DNA from: Rhizobacter sp.
GTDB lineage: Bacteria > Pseudomonadota > Gammaproteobacteria > Burkholderiales > Burkholderiaceae_C
Length of the DNA: 36,267 nt
Assembly: GCA_025355745.1 (NCBI GenBank)
Contig: JANXZA010000077.1
Span: 1 to 36,267 of the forward strand
Reading direction: 5' to 3'
Shown here: in pieces, positions 1 through 10,121 of the stretch
How the letters are laid out: every line of letters starts with the position of its first letter
How positions within the stretch are numbered: the stretch's first letter is position 1
Made by a program: the position numbers and the translations under genes
The notes under the pieces: generated by a model
Database searches by the model: none
The model's input: only the letters and a program-made list of their open reading frames with translations
What the model was told of the DNA's origin: nothing

Positions 1-125
1 GCCGACAGCACCGGCAAGGCCGCGAGCAAGCCGGCCGCGCGCAAACCGCGCCGCCGGAACAGCCCGATGATGGCGAGCGCGGTAGCGCCGGTCGCCAGGC
101 CACGCCACAAGGTGTCAGCCAGCAT
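1..125 (-). CDS. Partial small membrane protein, N-terminal 41 residues
   Basis: The protein runs off the left edge of the window, so only its first 41 residues are visible. It begins MLADTLWRGLATGATA and has a hydrophobic stretch (ATALAIIGLF), a basic turn (RRRGLR) and a second hydrophobic stretch (AAGLLAALPVLSA). This is the pattern of a short inner-membrane protein with positive charges between two helices. The start is well supported: a near-perfect Shine-Dalgarno AAGGAGG lies 6 nt upstream of the ATG at 125. Two small minus-strand ORFs precede it and overlap in series (299-216 and 219-115), so its translation may be coupled to theirs. The family is not identified; GlpM-like small membrane proteins look vaguely similar, but this is only a guess. 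Confidence 0.6.
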   Translation of the reverse strand, partial: MLADTLWRGLATGATALAIIGLFRRRGLRAAGLLAALPVLS

Positions 126-219
126 CGCGCCTCCTTGCCTTGCGGCGGGCGCCGGAAGGGCCGGGTGCGTGGGTGATTGAAAGGGTCAGAGAAGCGGAGC
201 AGAGGTTCGAGAGCTTCAT
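115..219 (-). CDS. Possible 34-residue mini-ORF overlapping the membrane gene start
   Basis: The ATG at 219 is preceded by AAGGAACC, a fair ribosome binding site. The peptide begins MKLSNLCSASLTLSI and ends with an Arg-rich tail (RRKARRRDAG). Its TGA (117-115) lies just inside the next gene, giving an 11-nt overlap with the ATG at 125. The ATG also shares bases with the TGA of the preceding mini-ORF (ATGA at 219-216). The chained overlaps suggest translational coupling. It could be a real small protein, a regulatory leader, or chance. Confidence 0.3.
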   Translation of the reverse strand: MKLSNLCSASLTLSITHAPGPSGARRKARRRDAG

Positions 220-299
220 GATGGTTCCTTGGATGGGTTGCTAAACGTGGAGAGCGCGCAACGGACGCGCTGACAGCAAGACGCACGAACCGCCCTCAT
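216..299 (-). CDS. Possible 27-residue Cys-Cys leader peptide
   Basis: This minus-strand mini-ORF begins MRAVRASCCQRVRCALSTF and ends in a TGA that overlaps the ATG of the next mini-ORF. It contains adjacent Cys codons (TGC TGT) and a third Cys codon six codons after that pair begins, an unusual density for a 27-codon ORF. Cys-rich short leaders upstream of sulfur-related genes are known in other bacteria, where ribosome stalling at Cys codons senses cysteine supply. Whether that applies here is inference. I see no clear ribosome binding site and no confident terminator hairpin. Confidence 0.35.
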   Translation of the reverse strand: MRAVRASCCQRVRCALSTFSNPSKEPS

Positions 300-375
300 C
301 CGGCAATACGCGCAGGGCCGGTGGAACCGGACAGTCGATGACGCTGCGGGCGCGTTCGGGTGATCACTGGCCGCC

Positions 376-387
376 TAGAATTCCGCG
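376..387 (+). promoter_or_regulatory. Candidate -10 box immediately upstream of the M24 peptidase
   Basis: TAGAAT at 376-381 matches the sigma-70 -10 consensus well. Its normal start distance falls on the A of the ATG at 388. No Shine-Dalgarno sequence lies between them and the -35 region is weak. This would give a leaderless or nearly leaderless mRNA. The same TAGAAT hexamer occurs before the tRNA gene (26265-26270) and before rhlE (8488-8493). Confidence 0.4.
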
Positions 388-2253
388 ATGGACACCCGCA
401 CCTCCCCCTTCCGCCTGCGCATCGAACGCGTTCGTGATGCGCTGAAACGCCACGGCCTGGCGGCCGTGCTGGTGCCGTCGAGCGACCCGCACCTGAGCGA
501 ATACTTGCCCGGGCGCTGGCAAGGGCGGCTGTGGCTGTCGGGCTTCACCGGTTCGATGGGCACCCTGGTCGTCACGCTCGACACCGCTGCCGTGTTTGCG
601 GACAGCCGCTACTGGGTCCAGGCCGAGGCCGAACTCGCCGGCACCGGCACCGAGCTGGTGAAGATCGCCACCGGCAACTCGACCGAGCACCTCGACTGGC
701 TCGCGAAGCAGGTGCCGTCAGGGCAGACGGTGGCGGTGGACGGCAACGTGCTCGGCCTGGCCGCAGCGCGGGCGCTGGCCGCCGCGCTCACACCGGCCGG
801 CGTGCTGCTGCGAACCGACTTCGATGTGCTGGCCGAGGTCTGGCCCGAGCGCCCCGGCCTGCCCGAGGCGAAGGTCTATGAGCACCTGGCGCCGCATGCG
901 TCCGTGGCGCGGGCCGACAAACTGGCAATGGTGCGCGACGCCGTCGCGCAGCACGGCGCCACGCACCACCTGATCTCGACCGTTGACGACATCGCGTGGC
1001 TGCTGAACCTGCGCGGTGCCGACGTGAACTTCAACCCGGTGTTTCTGGCCCATGCCTTGATCGCCGCAAGCGGCGTGACCCTGTTCGTGGGCGCCGGCAA
1101 GATCGACGCCGCGCTGCAAGCCGTGCTCGCGCGCGACGGCGTGCGCCTCGCCCCGTATGCCGACGCCGCCCTGGCGCTTGCCGCGCTGCCGGCCGACGCC
1201 GTGCTGCTGATCGACCCGAAGCGCCTAACCTTCGGCCTGCGCGGCAACGTGGGCGTGAACGTGCGCGTGGTCGAGGCCATCAACCCGAGCACGTTGTTGA
1301 AAAGCCGCAAGACCGAGGCCGAGGCAACGCATGTGCGCGAAGCGATGGCGCAGGATGGCGCGGCGATGTGCGAGTTCTATGCGTGGTTCGAGGCTGCGCT
1401 GGCCGACACCGCCCGCACCGATACGATCACCGAAGCGATCACCGAAGCGATCACCGAATTGAGCATCGACGCGCACCTCGGCGCCGCGCGCGCCCGCCGG
1501 CCGGGGTTCAAGGGCCTGAGCTTCAATACCATCGCCGCGTTCAACGCCAACGGCGCGATGCCGCACTACCACGCCACGCCGGAATCGCACGCGACCATCG
1601 CGGTGCAACCCGGCGAGGGCGGCCTGCTGCTGATCGACTCCGGCGGCCAGTACCTCGGCGGCACGACCGACATCACGCGTGTCTGGCCGATCGGCACCGT
1701 CACGGCCGAACACCGGCGCGACTACACACTGGTGCTGAAGGGCACGATCGCGCTGAGCCGCACCCGCTTCCCGCGCGGCACGCTGGCGCCGATGCTCGAC
1801 GCAATCGCCCGCGCGCCGCTGTGGGAGCATGGCCTGGACTACGGCCACGGCACCGGCCATGGCGTGGGCTACTTCCTGAACGTGCACGAGGGGCCGCAAA
1901 GCATCTCGAAGACGATTCCCGATGCCCCCATGGCGATGCAGCCCGGCATGATCACCAGCATCGAACCCGGCCTGTACCGGCCCGGCCGCTGGGGCATCCG
2001 GATCGAGAACCTGGTGCTGAACGTGGCGGTCGAATCGCTGGCGAACGGAAGCTCGGCCGGGTTCGGCGAGTTCCTCGAATTCGAGACCCTCACGCTGTGC
2101 CCGATCGACACGCGCTGCATCGAGCGCGCGCTGCTGCGCCAGGACGAGATCGACTGGCTGAACGCATACCACGCGACCGTCCGTGAGCGGCTCGGCCCGC
2201 TGGTCAGCGGGGCTGCGCTGGCGTGGTTGATGGCGCGCACCAAAGCTTTCTGA
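388..2253 (+). CDS. Xaa-Pro aminopeptidase P, three-domain M24B peptidase
   Basis: This cytosolic dinuclear-metal aminopeptidase is expected to remove the N-terminal residue from peptides with proline at position 2. Its 621 residues match the long, three-domain APP1/XPNPEP1 type rather than the roughly 440-residue E. coli PepP. Two creatinase-N-like domains occupy about residues 1-310, followed by a pita-bread catalytic domain. The five metal ligands are visible: D417 (LLIDSGG), D428 (GTTDITR), H491 (GTGHGVG), E526 (SIEPGLY) and E540 (RIENLVL). Their spacing matches that of the eukaryotic-type enzyme. There is no signal peptide. The gene may be read from a leaderless mRNA. The fructokinase gene follows after 16 nt, so the two may be cotranscribed. 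An internal 12-bp tandem repeat (1425-1458) encodes repeated ITEA units. Confidence 0.93.
   Translation: MDTRTSPFRLRIERVRDALKRHGLAAVLVPSSDPHLSEYLPGRWQGRLWLSGFTGSMGTLVVTLDTAAVFADSRYWVQAEAELAGTGTELVKIATGNSTEHLDWLAKQVPSGQTVAVDGNVLGLAAARALAAALTPAGVLLRTDFDVLAEVWPERPGLPEAKVYEHLAPHASVARADKLAMVRDAVAQHGATHHLISTVDDIAWLLNLRGADVNFNPVFLAHALIAASGVTLFVGAGKIDAALQAVLARDGVRLAPYADAALALAALPADAVLLIDPKRLTFGLRGNVGVNVRVVEAINPSTLLKSRKTEAEATHVREAMAQDGAAMCEFYAWFEAALADTARTDTITEAITEAITELSIDAHLGAARARRPGFKGLSFNTIAAFNANGAMPHYHATPESHATIAVQPGEGGLLLIDSGGQYLGGTTDITRVWPIGTVTAEHRRDYTLVLKGTIALSRTRFPRGTLAPMLDAIARAPLWEHGLDYGHGTGHGVGYFLNVHEGPQSISKTIPDAPMAMQPGMITSIEPGLYRPGRWGIRIENLVLNVAVESLANGSSAGFGEFLEFETLTLCPIDTRCIERALLRQDEIDWLNAYHATVRERLGPLVSGAALAWLMARTKAF
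1425..1458 (+). repeat. 12-bp in-frame tandem repeat
   Basis: GATCACCGAAGC occurs twice in full at 1425-1436 and 1437-1448, with a third partial copy (GATCACCGAA) at 1449-1458. It encodes an ITEA-ITEA-ITEL stretch in the peptidase. The period is a multiple of three, so changes in copy number would keep the frame. Confidence 0.9.
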
Positions 2254-2269
2254 GGCGGCTCGGCTCCAG

Positions 2270-3340
2270 ATGACCGGGTACCCCCCTAACGCCGAGCCTG
2301 CGCGGTATCCGTCGCCCGCAGCGCACGCACTGCCATCACCGCAGGCGCAGGCGCCGGCGCGGGCCATCGGCGTCGATCTCGGCGGCACCAAGATCGAAGC
2401 GATCGTGCTCGACCCGCACGGCGCCAGCCTGTGGCGCCAGCGCGTTGCCACCCCGGCCGGCGACTATGCGGCCACGCTGTCAACCGTGGCCGCATTGGTC
2501 GCGCGCGCCGAGGCCGATCTGGGCCTGGCCGCTTGCAGCGTGGGCGTCGGCACGCCCGGCACGGCCACCCGCGAAGGCCTGCTCAAGAACGCCAACTCGA
2601 CCTGCCTGAACGGCCGGCCGCTGGCCCACGACCTGGGGCTGGCGCTCGGCCGGCCGGTGCGCATCGCCAACGACGCGAACTGCCTGGCGTTGTCGGAGGC
2701 GACCGACGGCGCCGGTGCCGGCGCAGCGGTGGTGTTCGCAGTCATCCTGGGCACCGGCGTGGGCGCCGGCATCGTCGTCGATGGCCAGTTGCTCGGCGGG
2801 CCGAACGGCCTGGCCGGTGAATGGGGCCACAACCCGCTGCCCTGGGCCGATACCGACGACGCGTCCAGCATCGCCAGCGCACCGCCCTGCTACTGCGGCC
2901 AGCGCGGCTGCATCGAGACCTGGCTCAGCGGCCCGGGCCTGGCGCGCGACCACGCTCGGCACACCGGTGAGGCGCTGACGGCGCAGCAGATCGGGCAGCG
3001 CGCCGCCACCGGCGACGCGCCTGCCGACGCCACGCTGCAACGCTACGAACGCCGGCTGGCGCGCGCGCTGGCGCATGTCATCAACTTGCTCGACCCGCAT
3101 GTGATCGTGCTCGGCGGCGGGCTGTCGGGGCTGGATCGGCTGCTGGTGAATGTGCCGCGCCTGTGGGACGATTTCGTCTTCAGCGGCGGGGTCAAGGAGC
3201 CGGTGCGTACGCGCCTCGTGCGCAGCCTGCACGGCGACTCGTCGGGGGTGCGCGGCGCGGCCTGGCTCTGGCGTGATGCGGTGCCTGATGCATTGCCCGA
3301 TGAACGCGGTGCAGTGCGCGAGCGAGGCCGTCAGAGCTGA
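2270..3340 (+). CDS. mak: Fructokinase, ROK family (Mak-like)
   Basis: A ROK-family sugar kinase that phosphorylates fructose to fructose 6-phosphate with ATP. After a proline-rich N-terminal extension of about 30 residues comes the phosphate-binding motif GVDLGGTKIEA. Next are KNANSTCLNG and IANDANCLALSEA, which closely resemble E. coli Mak, and then GTGVGAGIV. The ROK signature EWGHNPLPW is followed by the Cys-rich zinc segment PCYCGQRGCIETW. The C-terminal part HVINLLDPHVIVLGGG and HGDSSGVRGAAWLW also tracks Mak. The annotated ATG lies 16 nt after the peptidase stop. A start nearer GVDLGG would remove the extension, but I see no better ATG. Together with the PPi-dependent phosphofructokinase at 24989 it could feed fructose into glycolysis. 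Confidence 0.9.
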   Translation: MTGYPPNAEPARYPSPAAHALPSPQAQAPARAIGVDLGGTKIEAIVLDPHGASLWRQRVATPAGDYAATLSTVAALVARAEADLGLAACSVGVGTPGTATREGLLKNANSTCLNGRPLAHDLGLALGRPVRIANDANCLALSEATDGAGAGAAVVFAVILGTGVGAGIVVDGQLLGGPNGLAGEWGHNPLPWADTDDASSIASAPPCYCGQRGCIETWLSGPGLARDHARHTGEALTAQQIGQRAATGDAPADATLQRYERRLARALAHVINLLDPHVIVLGGGLSGLDRLLVNVPRLWDDFVFSGGVKEPVRTRLVRSLHGDSSGVRGAAWLWRDAVPDALPDERGAVRERGRQS

Positions 3341-3396
3341 TTCGTCAGTCGCCGCTGCGATTCATTCGGGTCAAAGCGCAGCCTGTCGCATGCGCC

Positions 3397-3425
3397 TTGG
3401 AGCCGGCTCGCGGCGCTCCTAGAGT
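3397..3425 (+). promoter_or_regulatory. Candidate sigma-70 promoter for the small secreted protein
   Basis: TTGGAG (3397-3402) and TAGAGT (3420-3425) are separated by exactly 17 nt. Transcription would start near 3432, leaving a leader of about 44 nt that contains the AAGGAG site before the ATG at 3476. This is one of the better-spaced promoter candidates in the window. Confidence 0.5.
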
Positions 3426-3475
3426 TCACTTCAGCGCGAAACGAGTTCGCGCCTTTGAACCCCAAGGAGCCCACC

Positions 3476-3700
3476 ATGATCGACCGCCTCTTCTTCGCCG
3501 CCGTCACCTTCTGCCTGTTCACCGGCACCGCGCTGGCCGTGGTTGGCACGCCTTTCGGCAGCCAGCCCGGCGCACAAAATTTTTCGCAAGCGCGCGAGGT
3601 CCAATTGCCTTACGTGCTGGTGGTCGGCAAGCACTCGGTGCCAATCCGCACCGTGGCCCGCACGGAAGCCACCGAGCCGGCCCCGCAACGCGCGCAATGA
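3476..3700 (+). CDS. Small secreted hypothetical protein (74 aa)
   Basis: The start at 3476 is chosen because AAGGAG lies 7 nt upstream; an in-frame ATG at 3455 would extend it but lacks such a site. The first 20 or so residues (MIDRLFFAAVTFCLFTGTALA) form a typical signal peptide with an AxA-like cleavage site. The mature part of about 50 residues has no cysteine and no domain I recognise; it includes YVLVVGKHSVPIRTV and a polar C-terminus. It has its own candidate promoter. It converges on the metalloprotease, with 6 nt between the two stops. The function is unknown; a periplasmic location is inferred. Confidence 0.6.
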   Translation: MIDRLFFAAVTFCLFTGTALAVVGTPFGSQPGAQNFSQAREVQLPYVLVVGKHSVPIRTVARTEATEPAPQRAQ

Positions 3701-3706
3701 GCCAGC

Positions 3707-6511
3707 TCACACCCCGATGCGCAGCACCGGCGCCGACAGCGCCTGCGTCAAGGTCGCGACGCAGTCCTGCAGATGGGCCTGCGTGTCGGCGTTCGGTGCG
3801 TGCCGCAGCGCGGCCGCATTGAGCCGCACCAGCAGCGCCTTCGACTCAGCGCGAACCAGGCTTCGCGCATCCGCCCGGCCAGCGCCGCCGGGTCGCAGCA
3901 GCAGGGCAGCGACGCGGTTCAGGTGCTCACGCTGCAGCTCGCGGCGCGGCGCCGGAATGTCGCCACCCGCCGTCAGCTCGCTCCAGATGTCGCGCTCGAG
4001 CCGGCCGTACAACTCCGACAATTGAAAGGCCTCGGCACGCCGCTCGGCCTTGCCCTGACTGTCGATGACGCGCGCGGCCACGGTGTCGCTCATCAGCTGG
4101 TTCAGCAAGGCGCGTTGCAGGTCGAGCACGCGCTGCGTGAGCGAGAAGTCGGTGGCCACCGAAGCGCCCCGCCCGAGCGTGTCGCCACGCTCCTGGAAGT
4201 CAGGGGCGAGGCGCCGCTGCAAGGCCGGCGAGACCGTGAAGCTGTCGGCCGCGAAGAGGCCGCGCGACAACTGCGCAAGTGCCTCGCGCTGGGCCGGCAC
4301 CGGCACCGGTTGCAGCGGGTCGCGGCCGGAACCGGGGAAGTCGCGCAGCGTGCGCACGCCGCCGATCTGGCGCGCCAGCACCCCGACCGCCCGCGCCGCG
4401 TCGTTGATCGCGTAGCCGAGCGAGCGACGCAGCACGGCGTAGTCCTGGTCCGGCGGCAGCGCCCGTGTTTCCTGGCGCTTGAACAGATCCCGCGCAATCG
4501 CCAGGCGCTTGGTGGCAAAGGCAAGCGAGTCGCTGCCCAGGTCGAACATCAAGGTGTCCGGGTCGATGCCGAGGAAGTTGTCTTCGTCGGTGCCGTAGGC
4601 CAGCTCCGGCTCACCGCTGCGCGCGGCGATGCGCTCGAGCTCGGTGCGCTCGCCGCGCTCGGCGTCGGCAGCGATGGGCTTGTAGGCGTATTCGATGGCC
4701 CAGTAGTCGTACGGGCCGAGGGTGGTCTGGAACGGCGCGACCACCGCGTTGCCGGGGCTCGCCAGGTTCACCGGCGCGTACTCCATCACCGAGCCCGTCA
4801 AGGCATGGCTGCGGGTGAATTCGGGGTCGGACAACTGGGCCTCGGAATAGATGCGCGAGGCGCGGAAGTTGTGGCGCAGGCCGAGCGTGTGGCCGACCTC
4901 GTGCATCGCCGTGTCTTTCAGGTAGTCGAGCACGAACTGCTGCACCTGCGCGCTGTTCGGGTCGATGTCACCGCGCGCCGCGAGCACATCGAGCGCGTAG
5001 CCGAGTTGCTCTGCGGCCTGGTCGGCGTTCAGGCAGGCGTGCGCATCGAACCCTTCGTCACCCACTGCGGCGCCGCCTTGCAGCAGCTTCGCGTAGTCGG
5101 TGGCGCTGCTGTTCAGAACCCCGCTGCGCAGCGCCCGAAGGCTGCGCGACGACAGGCTCTCGATGCCGATGTTCGCCCCCAGGATCTCGCCGCTGCGCGG
5201 GTCGACATGGCTCGGGCCGGTGGCGCCGAAGGCCGGCGCAGCGTTCGTCATCCAGCGCACCGAAGCGCCCGAATCGAGGGTGTCGAAGTCGGCGTCGTCG
5301 GGCTGCACCTTGACCTGGATCGCGTTCTTGAAACCGATCCGCTCGAAGGCCTTGTTCCACTCCAGGATGCCGGCGCTGATCGCGTCCCGATACTTCAGCG
5401 GGATCGTCCGGTCGAGCCAGTAGACGAGCGGCTTGACCGGCTCCGACACGTCGGCCGCCGGGTCCTTCTTGTCGAGCCGCCAGCGGTCGACATGGCGCAC
5501 GATCGGCGAGCGCGCCAGGTCGTCGCTGAAGTCCCATTGGGTCTGGGTGAAGTGGCCGAGCCGCGCGTCGGCGGCACGCGGGCGCATCGGCGGCTCGGGC
5601 AGTGTCGTGATCGAGTAGTGCAAGGTCACGAACAGGCTGCGCGCATCCGGCACCGTGCTCGGCACCGTGGGCACCGGCGCGCCCGCCGGCGCGCCGGGTT
5701 GCGGCACGCTGATCGAGCCGGTCGCAAAGTGGGCCAGCACCTGCAAGGCGATCAGGTCGGGCTTGCCGCGCAGCGTGGTGATCGCCGAGTTGCGCGCGTC
5801 GAAACCGTAGCCCTGGCGGTAGGCGCGCTGCAGGCGGCCGGCGACGCCGAGCATGTCGTTCACGAACAGCGCGTTCGCCTCGACCAGCACCGACCTGGTG
5901 GTGAGCTGCGGCAGGCTCGCCACCGCCGTACTCGCCAAAAGGCTGGGCGAGAACGCCGCCGCAACGGCCCGGCCTTCCGGCGAGTCGGCGCGGGCCGTGT
6001 ATTCAGTGTTTCGCGCGATCATCTGCACCAGGTTGTGAACGCGGCGGAATTCGATCACCTGCGGCGCGGTCATCAGGCCTCCGAACAAGGACGCTTCGCC
6101 GATGCCGGTGGCAAGCTTGGGCGACAGGAAGAACGGCTTGTTGAAGTCTTCGGGCTTGAGTTCGATCCAGACCTTCTCGTCCTTCTGGTACAGCGTGAAC
6201 AGGCCCTCGGTTTTCTTCGCGTCCTTGATGACGGTGGCGAACGGCGGCGGGCTGCCGGGCGGCGCAACCGCTGGCTGCGGCGTGCCCGGCGGCACGCCTG
6301 AAGCGCTCGGGCCGGCGCTGGCGGCGGCAGCGTTTGAGGCCCGCGTGCCGCTTGGCGCGGCGCCCGCTGAATTGCCCGCACCCGAGATGACTGCAGCGCC
6401 GCTGCCGCTGCCGATTCCCAGCGACGCACAGCCGCCCAGCAGCGCCGACAGCACGGCCGACAGCACGAGAGCCGGCACGGGCCGGGCCAACACAGAGGCG
6501 AGTGAGTTCAT
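3707..6511 (-). CDS. Zinc-dependent metalloprotease lipoprotein (DUF5117/DUF4953 type)
   Basis: This is a large envelope protein of 934 residues from the ATG at 6511. The N-terminus has a hydrophobic segment ending in the lipobox LLGGC with Cys28, so it is probably a lipoprotein. A low-complexity Gly/Ala/Ser/Pro linker follows, to about residue 80. The zinc site HEVGHTLGLRHNF begins at His537 and fits HExxHxxGxxH of metzincin-like enzymes. SVMEY shortly after resembles a Met-turn. The length and layout fit the DUF5117-DUF4953 secreted metalloprotease family; the substrate is unknown. Reading can extend upstream to a TTG at 6529, but that lies inside the U-tract of the EttA terminator. Neither start has a clear Shine-Dalgarno site, and the promoter is not obvious. 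Confidence 0.88.
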   Translation of the reverse strand: MNSLASVLARPVPALVLSAVLSALLGGCASLGIGSGSGAAVISGAGNSAGAAPSGTRASNAAAASAGPSASGVPPGTPQPAVAPPGSPPPFATVIKDAKKTEGLFTLYQKDEKVWIELKPEDFNKPFFLSPKLATGIGEASLFGGLMTAPQVIEFRRVHNLVQMIARNTEYTARADSPEGRAVAAAFSPSLLASTAVASLPQLTTRSVLVEANALFVNDMLGVAGRLQRAYRQGYGFDARNSAITTLRGKPDLIALQVLAHFATGSISVPQPGAPAGAPVPTVPSTVPDARSLFVTLHYSITTLPEPPMRPRAADARLGHFTQTQWDFSDDLARSPIVRHVDRWRLDKKDPAADVSEPVKPLVYWLDRTIPLKYRDAISAGILEWNKAFERIGFKNAIQVKVQPDDADFDTLDSGASVRWMTNAAPAFGATGPSHVDPRSGEILGANIGIESLSSRSLRALRSGVLNSSATDYAKLLQGGAAVGDEGFDAHACLNADQAAEQLGYALDVLAARGDIDPNSAQVQQFVLDYLKDTAMHEVGHTLGLRHNFRASRIYSEAQLSDPEFTRSHALTGSVMEYAPVNLASPGNAVVAPFQTTLGPYDYWAIEYAYKPIAADAERGERTELERIAARSGEPELAYGTDEDNFLGIDPDTLMFDLGSDSLAFATKRLAIARDLFKRQETRALPPDQDYAVLRRSLGYAINDAARAVGVLARQIGGVRTLRDFPGSGRDPLQPVPVPAQREALAQLSRGLFAADSFTVSPALQRRLAPDFQERGDTLGRGASVATDFSLTQRVLDLQRALLNQLMSDTVAARVIDSQGKAERRAEAFQLSELYGRLERDIWSELTAGGDIPAPRRELQREHLNRVAALLLRPGGAGRADARSLVRAESKALLVRLNAAALRHAPNADTQAHLQDCVATLTQALSAPVLRIGV

Positions 6512-6527
6512 GGAGTTTTGCCAGGAC

Positions 6528-6563
6528 AAAAAAACGGCGGCACGGGTCCGATCCCGTGCCGCC
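6528..6563 (-). terminator. Intrinsic terminator downstream of ettA
   Basis: On the minus strand, GGCGGCACGGG pairs perfectly with CCCGTGCCGCC (11 bp) around a 6-nt loop. One G and seven T residues follow. This is a textbook Rho-independent terminator for ettA. Its T-tract ends only about 16 nt before the ATG of the downstream metalloprotease, so that gene needs read-through or a promoter very close by. Confidence 0.92.
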
Positions 6564-6665
6564 CTTCTGTGAGGCGCGCGCTGGCGATCAGTTCAATAAT
6601 TCTGCCAAGGCCGCAACCATCGCGGCCGGCAATTTGTCACCCCGAATCGCGCCCGAGCCTTCGCA

Positions 6666-8330
<1,665 letters not shown>

Positions 8331-8635
8331 CGGGGGGATTCCTGGGGAAGTTCTGGAAGCGCAGCCTGACCGGTGCGAGCAATGCTGACCTCGGCGGGCA
8401 ACCCGGTATTGTGGCCGCTGCGCACCGGCAGGATGGACAGGGCCGGGAACACCGGGCTTATGAGAACGAAGCTGGGCATGCGCCGGTTAGAATCCGCCTA
8501 CCAGCGCCGCCACAGTCACGGCGCTGACGTCAACCCTGACCGAGCCGCCGCCTCACGCGCAGCTCATCGCACCTTCAGCCTGCGACTGGCGCTCGAAGTC
8601 CGAGCGACAGGCCGATCTTCCCCGTTTGGAACCCC
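8331..8635. other. Divergent intergenic region between ettA and rhlE
   Basis: About 305 bp with no convincing gene. It must hold the promoters of both divergent genes. TAGAAT at 8488-8493 is a plausible -10 for rhlE and would give a GC-rich leader of about 135 nt; the matching -35 is weak. Long leaders on DEAD-box helicase mRNAs can be cold- or self-regulated, but I see no clear riboswitch fold here. Confidence 0.4.
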
Positions 8636-10054
8636 ATGTCTTTTGACACTCTCGGCCTTGCCGAGCCCTTGTTGCGCGCCGTTCACGAGTACGGCTACAC
8701 GACCCCCACTCCGATCCAGGCGCAAGCCATCCCGACCATTCTTTCCGGCGCCGACCTGATGGGCGGCGCCCAGACCGGCACCGGCAAGACCGCCGGCTTC
8801 ACCTTGCCGATGCTGCACCGGCTGATGGCAACGCCGGCCGTTCGCGACGCGAAAGGCCGGCTGCCGATCCGCGCTCTGATCCTCACCCCCACACGCGAAC
8901 TTGCGGCGCAGGTCGAGGAAAGCGTGCGCACCTACGGCAAGTACAGCAAGCTAACCAGCACGGTGATCTTCGGCGGCGTGGGCATGCAGCCGCAGATCGA
9001 CAAGCTGCGCCGCGGCATCGACATCCTGGTCGCCACGCCGGGCCGCTTGCTCGACCACTTGCAGCAGCGCACGATGGACCTGAGCCACGTCGAGATCTTC
9101 GTCCTTGACGAGGCCGACCGCATGCTCGACATGGGCTTCATCCACGACATCAAGAAGGTGCTCGCGGTGCTGCCGGCGAAGAAGCAGAGCCTGCTGTTTT
9201 CTGCCACCTTCAGCGACGAGATCAAGGCCCTCGCCGACCGCCTGCTGAACAAGCCGGTGCTGATCGAAGTGGCGCGCCGCAACCAGACCGCCGAGACCAT
9301 CGCGCAGAAGGTGCACCCGGTCGGCCGCGAGCTGAAGAAAGACCTGCTCGTGCACCTGATCAAGGAGAACGACTGGGACCAGGTGCTGGTGTTCATGCGC
9401 ATGAAACATGGCGCGAACCGGCTGGTCGAGCACCTGCTGAAGGAAAACATCAGCGCGATGGCGATCCACGGCAACAAGAGCCAGACCGCGCGCACCAAGG
9501 CGCTGGCCGAATTCAAGACCGGCGACCTGACGGTGCTGGTGGCGACCGACATCGCGGCGCGCGGCATCGACATCGACATGCTGCCGCACGTCGTCAACTA
9601 CGAGATGCCGAACGTGCCCGAGGACTATGTGCACCGCATCGGCCGCACCGGCCGCGCCGGCGCGAAGGGCGAGGCGGTGTCGCTGGTGTGCGTCGATGAA
9701 AACGGTTTCCTGCGCGACATCGAGCGGCTCATCAAGCGCGAGATCCCGAAAGAAATCATCCCCGGCTTCGAGCCGCACCCGAGCGAGCGCGCCGAACCGA
9801 TCGTGCTGGGCCGGATGGTGATCGGTGAGGGCGCGGGGCGCGGCGGGATGCGGCATCACGCCGGGGGTGGCGGTGGCGGCGGTGGCCGGGGTGGTCACAG
9901 CGGTGGCGGCAATGGTGGCGGTGGCGGTGGTGGCCAGCGCGCCCCGTCGCGCGACGGCCGCGGTCAACCCGCTGGCGCGCGCCCGCAAGGCCCGCGGCCG
10001 GATGGCCAGCGCAGCGGCCGGCCCCCGGCACGGCTCGGCGCACCGAAGCGCTGA
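8636..10054 (+). CDS. rhlE: DEAD-box ATP-dependent RNA helicase, RhlE type
   Basis: A cytosolic RNA helicase likely to act in ribosome assembly or RNA turnover. All core motifs are present: the Q motif region ([15 protein letters not shown]), motif I AQTGTGKT (residues 45-52), Ia [14 protein letters not shown] (158-161), III SAT, V ARGIDI and [12 protein letters not shown]. After the core, from about residue 400, the tail is extremely rich in glycine with scattered Arg, His and Gln, then Pro/Arg-rich to residue 472. Such tails are typical of RhlE-like helicases and are thought to bind RNA or drive condensation. The start MSFDTLGL has GGAA upstream. The neighbouring downstream SDR begins 67 nt after the stop. 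Confidence 0.93.
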   Translation: MSFDTLGLAEPLLRAVHEYGYTTPTPIQAQAIPTILSGADLMGGAQTGTGKTAGFTLPMLHRLMATPAVRDAKGRLPIRALILTPTRELAAQVEESVRTYGKYSKLTSTVIFGGVGMQPQIDKLRRGIDILVATPGRLLDHLQQRTMDLSHVEIFVLDEADRMLDMGFIHDIKKVLAVLPAKKQSLLFSATFSDEIKALADRLLNKPVLIEVARRNQTAETIAQKVHPVGRELKKDLLVHLIKENDWDQVLVFMRMKHGANRLVEHLLKENISAMAIHGNKSQTARTKALAEFKTGDLTVLVATDIAARGIDIDMLPHVVNYEMPNVPEDYVHRIGRTGRAGAKGEAVSLVCVDENGFLRDIERLIKREIPKEIIPGFEPHPSERAEPIVLGRMVIGEGAGRGGMRHHAGGGGGGGGRGGHSGGGNGGGGGGGQRAPSRDGRGQPAGARPQGPRPDGQRSGRPPARLGAPKR

Positions 10055-10121
10055 CGGCAGCGCGGCGCGCGCTGTGACGCGCCGCGCTTCACCAGGTTTG
10101 CAAGGTCTGCGGGAGTCATCC

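Noticed and set aside
3773-6301. An 842-codon plus-strand frame opposite the metalloprotease
   Set aside because: No start signal or domain; the minus strand carries the HEXXH enzyme with a lipobox.
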